From Polaromonas sp. (lineage in GTDB: Bacteria; Pseudomonadota; Gammaproteobacteria; Burkholderiales; Burkholderiaceae_C): a DNA stretch of 9,435 nt. The DNA lies in NCBI GenBank assembly GCA_026786065.1, contig JAJAYS010000253.1, forward strand, positions 1 to 9,435, written 5' to 3'. Each line of letters starts with the position of its first letter. Position 1 is the stretch's first letter. The notes under the pieces are model-generated. The model did not search any database. It worked only from the letters and a program-made list of their open reading frames with translations, and was not told where the DNA came from. The position numbers and the translations under genes are program-made. Below, piece after piece: positions 6,534 to 9,435 of the stretch.

Positions 6534-6567
6534 GGTGCTGGGTTCGTGAATGGCGAAGCGGGCGTGC

Positions 6568-7329
6568 TCAAACGGCCGCAGGGGCGGTGGCAAGCGCCGC
6601 ACCGGGCAAACGGCCGCCGCCCAAAAAGAGCCGCTCGATGTTCGGGTCGGCCAGCAGTTCGGCCGCTGGCTTGTGCAGCACCAGTTGGCCCGATTCGAGC
6701 GCGATGGCATCGTCAGACACCTTCAGCGCGCTTTTGACGTTCTGCTCCACCATCAGCACCGTGGTGCCCTGCGCGGCGAGTTTTTGCAGCAGCTTGAAGA
6801 CGTCCTGCACGACGATCGGCGACAGCCCGATGGACGGCTCGTCGATCAGCAGCACTTTCGGTCGAAGCAGCAGCGCACGACCGACTTCAAGCTGCTTTTG
6901 CTCGCCGCCCGACAGCGTCGACGCCTGCGAATGCAGCCGCTCCTTGACACGCGGAAACAGCGCCAGCACTTCGGGAATGCGTTCGTGCGTGGTTTTGGTG
7001 CCGAGCGTGATGCCGCCCAGTTCAAGATTTTGAAACACCGTGAGCTGGCCAAACAAATTGCGGCCCTGCGGCACAAAGGCAAGGCCCTTGGCCAGCAGCG
7101 CCTTCTGCGTTGCACCGCCGATGTCTTCGCCATGCAGCAGCACCCGGCCCTGGCGCGGCTTCAGCAGGCCGAAAAGCGTTTTCAACACCGTCGATTTGCC
7201 CGCGCCGTTGGGGCCGAGCAGCAGCGTGATCGATCCGGTCCGCACCTTGAAAGACAGGTTGTTCAGGATCATGAAATCCTTATAGCCCGCCACCACATTG
7301 GCGAATTCAATGCAGGTATCACTAGTCAT
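6568..7329 (-). CDS. livF: Branched-chain amino acid/aromatic-type ABC transporter ATP-binding protein LivF
   Basis: This is one of two ATPases that drive a HAAT-family importer at the cytoplasmic membrane. The 253-residue protein has Walker A GPNGAGKST (39-47), the Q-loop region FVPQGRNLFGQLTV, signature LSGGEQKQLEVGRALLL, Walker B VLLIDEPSIGLSP, and TVLMVEQNV, where LivF proteins have Gln in place of the switch His. The C-terminus ELLADPNIERLFLGG is family-like, with a short extra Ala/Pro tail. The start at 7329 (MTSDTCIEF) has GGAG six bases upstream. An in-frame ATG 15 codons earlier is possible but less likely. It is 128 bp downstream of livG, separated by a repeat-like element, and is followed closely by the hppD fragment. 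Substrate is not readable from the sequence. Confidence 0.93.
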   Translation of the reverse strand: MTSDTCIEFANVVAGYKDFMILNNLSFKVRTGSITLLLGPNGAGKSTVLKTLFGLLKPRQGRVLLHGEDIGGATQKALLAKGLAFVPQGRNLFGQLTVFQNLELGGITLGTKTTHERIPEVLALFPRVKERLHSQASTLSGGEQKQLEVGRALLLRPKVLLIDEPSIGLSPIVVQDVFKLLQKLAAQGTTVLMVEQNVKSALKVSDDAIALESGQLVLHKPAAELLADPNIERLFLGGGRLPGAALATAPAAV

Positions 7330-7377
7330 ATCAATCTCCACAAAACACCCAATTCCACTCTTCGCCAGAAACACCGC

Positions 7378-7455
7378 AGAACCGGCTCCGCCGGGCTGCT
7401 GGTGTTGTCCCCCGAAGGAAGTTTCCGGCTACACGCAGTGAGCCGAGACAGGGGG
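7378..7455 (+). repeat. Divergent relative of the gcvP type A repeat in the livG-livF spacer
   Basis: Most of the 128 bp between livF and livG contains GCCGGGCTG, GTCCCCC, CTACACGCAGTGAGCCGAG and then CAGGGGG. This is the same order of blocks as in the gcvP repeats (GCCGGGCCG, GCCCCCTCGGGGGG, TTACACGGAGTGAAAAGCG, GTGGGGG). TCCCCC and GGGGGA can pair across about 45 bases. Identity is partial and judged by eye; a chance GC-rich hairpin is the alternative. Confidence 0.45.
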
Positions 7456-7457
7456 AA

Positions 7458-8216
7458 TCAGTTACCTAAATACGCATCGAGCACCTGCTTGTTGCCGCGA
7501 ATTTCCGCCGGTGTGCCAATCGCCAGCACCCGGCCTTCGACCATCACCATGATGCGGTGACACAGGTCCATGACGAAATCCATGTTGTGCTCGATGACGA
7601 TGAAGGACGCCGCATGGCCTTCAAGCGGCTTGCGGTTCAGCTCTTTGAGCAGCGTCGAAATGCCGCCGACCAGACTGGGGTTGACGCCGGCACACGGCTC
7701 GTCGAGCAGCACCAGGTCCGGCTCGGCCATGAACGCCATCGCTATATCGACCAGCTTTTGCTGGCCATAGCTGAGCGTGCCGGCGTTCTGCTGGGCCACA
7801 TGGCCGATGCGGAACTGCGCGATCAGCGCGTCGGCCCTGGCGCCCAAGCCCGAATCGCCGGGCGCGAACATGCGGCCGAACATGCTGCCGCGATGCTCCT
7901 GCGCGGCGACGATCAGGTTGTCGCGCACCGTCATCTTGCCGAAGACCTGCAGCGTCTGAAAGGTGCGGCCGACGCCGCGCCGGCTCAGTTCGAGCGGCGA
8001 AATCCCGGTGATGGTCTTTCCGTTGAGTTCGATCGCGCCGGCGTCCGGGGTGATCTGGCCGAGCACGCTGTTGAACATCGTGGTTTTGCCGGAACCGTTG
8101 GGCCCGATCACGCCGAAAATTTCACCTGGCATGACCTCGAAAGACACTCCGGCGACAGCGGCAATCGCGCCGTAGGACTTTTTGAGTCCGGTGACTTTAA
8201 ACAGTGCGCTGCTCAT
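7458..8216 (-). CDS. livG: Branched-chain amino acid/aromatic-type ABC transporter ATP-binding protein LivG
   Basis: This is the second ATPase of the importer. The 252-residue protein has Walker A GPNGSGKTT (38-46), the RRGVGRTFQTLQVF Q-loop block characteristic of LivG, the variant signature LSYGQQKLVDIA, Walker B LVLLDEPCAGVNP, and the switch histidine in FIVIEHNMDFVM. The ending TPAEIRGNKQVLDAYLG is typical of LivG. The ATG at 8216 overlaps the livM stop by four bases (ATGA) and has GGGAG seven bases upstream, so translation is probably coupled. The frame is open well upstream inside livM, but that translation is antisense-like low-complexity sequence and is not part of the protein. Confidence 0.95.
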   Translation of the reverse strand: MSSALFKVTGLKKSYGAIAAVAGVSFEVMPGEIFGVIGPNGSGKTTMFNSVLGQITPDAGAIELNGKTITGISPLELSRRGVGRTFQTLQVFGKMTVRDNLIVAAQEHRGSMFGRMFAPGDSGLGARADALIAQFRIGHVAQQNAGTLSYGQQKLVDIAMAFMAEPDLVLLDEPCAGVNPSLVGGISTLLKELNRKPLEGHAASFIVIEHNMDFVMDLCHRIMVMVEGRVLAIGTPAEIRGNKQVLDAYLGN

Positions 8217-9220
8217 CGTGCGGCTCCCAGGTTTTGGGCTGCGGCGCTGCGCGCGGCCGACGCCGCACGCGAGGCCCGGCGCGCACGCAGCCGGTCGGGC
8301 AGGCTCAGCAGCCCGTCGGGCAGCCAGATCATCAGCAGCACCACCGCCGCGCCGAACATCGGCAGGTACCAGGCGGCAACGCCGGGCACGTCGCGCAGCC
8401 ATTCGGGCAGCACCACGCCGACCGCCGCACCCAGCACCGGCCCCCAGAAGTAACCGGCCCCGCCGACCACAACCATCAGGTACATCATGATGGACGCGCC
8501 GACGGCGAACGGCGCCGGCTCGATGAACTGCACCAGCGACGCAAACAGCGCGCCGGCCACACCGGCGTAGGCCGCGCCGATGGCAAAGCTCAGCAGCGTG
8601 TAGCTGCGGATGTCCACGCCCAGACTTTCGGCGCGAATCGGGGTGTCGCGCAGCGCGGTAAAGGCCTTGCCCCAGGGCGAGCGCAGAAGCCCCCACAGCA
8701 GCGCGGCCATCAGCAGCGCCACCCCCAGCACGAAGTAGTAATAGGGCCGGTTGCCTTCGAGCGACAAGCCAAACAGCGCAGGCCGCGCGATGTTGTTGAT
8801 GCCGAAGGTGCCGCCGGTCAGCCACTCTTCGTTGCGCATCACCAGCCAGATCGCGATGTTGAAGCCGAGCGTGGCAAACGCCAGGTAGATCGCCTGCACC
8901 CGCAGCGCCGGGAAGCCGAGCATCAGGCCCACGACAAAGCACAGCAGCGCAGCCGCCGGCAGGCCGAGCCAGAAGCTGAAGCCGGCTTTCATCAGTATCG
9001 CGACGGTGTAAGCACCAATGCCGAAGAAGGCCGCGTGGCCCAGCGACTTCTGGCCGGCGTAACCAACTGTCAGGTTCAGCCCCATCGTGGCGATGATGAA
9101 CACCAGCCAGTAGCTGAGCAGATAGACGCCGTAGTTCTTTAAAAACTGCGGGGCGAACAGCATCGCGGCGCCCGCCAGCAGGATAGCTGCGATGGCCAGT
9201 TTGTTGCGGGCAACCTTCAT
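8213..9220 (-). CDS. livM: Branched-chain amino acid/aromatic-type ABC transporter permease LivM
   Basis: This is one of two membrane subunits forming the transport channel. The 335-residue protein is strongly hydrophobic, with about eight to nine predicted membrane segments starting at residues 8-24 and 31-52. The family motif G53-Y-A-G-Q-K-S-L-G-H-A-A-F-F-G-I-G-A-Y71 is present. The cytoplasmic coupling loop RSPWGKAFTALRDTPIRAESLGVDIRSYTLLSF, the contact with the ATPases, follows in the second half. A basic, Ala/Arg-rich tail (about the last 25 residues) is longer than the core fold needs. GGAG and AAGG lie just before the ATG. The start overlaps the livH stop by ATGA and the stop overlaps the livG start by ATGA. 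Confidence 0.95.
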   Translation of the reverse strand: MKVARNKLAIAAILLAGAAMLFAPQFLKNYGVYLLSYWLVFIIATMGLNLTVGYAGQKSLGHAAFFGIGAYTVAILMKAGFSFWLGLPAAALLCFVVGLMLGFPALRVQAIYLAFATLGFNIAIWLVMRNEEWLTGGTFGINNIARPALFGLSLEGNRPYYYFVLGVALLMAALLWGLLRSPWGKAFTALRDTPIRAESLGVDIRSYTLLSFAIGAAYAGVAGALFASLVQFIEPAPFAVGASIMMYLMVVVGGAGYFWGPVLGAAVGVVLPEWLRDVPGVAAWYLPMFGAAVVLLMIWLPDGLLSLPDRLRARRASRAASAARSAAAQNLGAAR

Positions 9221-9435
9221 ACCTTGCGCTCCACTTTCTTGCCGAGCAGCCCTTGCGGCTTGAACAGAATGACGACCATGAAGATCACCAGCGCCACCGC
9301 GTCCTTGTAGGCCGGCGAGATGTAGGCGGCCGCCAAGTTCTCGCAGACGCCGACGATCAGCCCGCCGAGCAGCGCGCCGCGCGAGTTGTTGAAGCCGCCG
9401 ATGATCGCGGCGAAAAAAGCCTTGGTGCCCAAGCC
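9217..9435 (-). CDS. livH: ABC transporter permease LivH, C-terminal part (runs off the window)
   Basis: Only the last 72 codons are present; the gene continues beyond 9435. The visible part reads GLGTKAFFAAIIGGFNNSRGALLGG and ends ILFKPQGLLGKKVERKV, the standard C-terminus of LivH, with one or two membrane segments between. It is the partner permease of LivM, and its stop overlaps the livM start by four bases. GGFNN stands where relatives usually have GGIGN or GGLGN, a minor difference. Confidence 0.92.
   Translation of the reverse strand, partial: GLGTKAFFAAIIGGFNNSRGALLGGLIVGVCENLAAAYISPAYKDAVALVIFMVVILFKPQGLLGKKVERKV

Noticed and set aside
8217..8942. N-terminal fusion extending livG into livM DNA
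   Set aside because: The frame is open upstream of the livG start, but the translation is Ala/Arg-rich out-of-frame livM. The ATGA overlap and ribosome binding site at 8216 define the true start.

Overview
The window looks like chromosomal DNA of a high-GC betaproteobacterium, most likely Comamonadaceae (Burkholderiales). That placement is an inference. It rests on the protein families (GcvP, FKBP, PcaB/C/D, HPPD, Liv transporter), on GC-rich codon use with G/C third positions, and on two kinds of short interspersed palindromic repeat that resemble those I know from Comamonadaceae genomes. No database search was possible.

Layout. Positions 2-2734 (+) hold the 3' ~900 codons of gcvP (glycine decarboxylase P-protein), cut by an in-frame TGA and carrying two unrelated repeat insertions or overwrites. 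Positions 2735-3101 are gene-free and hairpin-rich, with a possible promoter. An FKBP-type peptidyl-prolyl isomerase with an export signal lies at 3102-3518 (+). A repeat-rich convergent spacer (3519-3745) ends with a terminator for the opposite strand. All genes from 3746 to the right edge are on the minus strand. Read in their own direction (right to left) they are livH (partial), livM, livG, livF, an hppD fragment fused to a decayed pcaB, pcaC, pcaD and arfB.

How they work together. LivH/M/G/F are the two permeases and two ATPases of a branched-chain-amino-acid-family (HAAT) ABC importer. livH-livM and livM-livG overlap by ATGA, and livG and livF are separated by a 128-bp spacer holding a repeat. 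The importer is followed by aromatic catabolism genes: a tyrosine-pathway dioxygenase fragment and the protocatechuate ortho-cleavage genes pcaB, pcaC and pcaD. This suggests, without proving, that the importer takes up an aromatic compound. The step catalysed by PcaB is destroyed here, because one deletion joins codon ~74 of hppD to the middle of pcaB and further indels follow. PcaC and PcaD remain intact.

The main story is gene decay and repeat traffic: a nonsense codon, an in-frame triplicated ~80-bp palindromic repeat inside gcvP, a second repeat type overwriting gcvP codons and recurring downstream, a possible relative of the first repeat in the liv operon, and a deletion chimera in the pca cluster. 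I saw no tRNA, rRNA, CRISPR array, transposase or phage gene.
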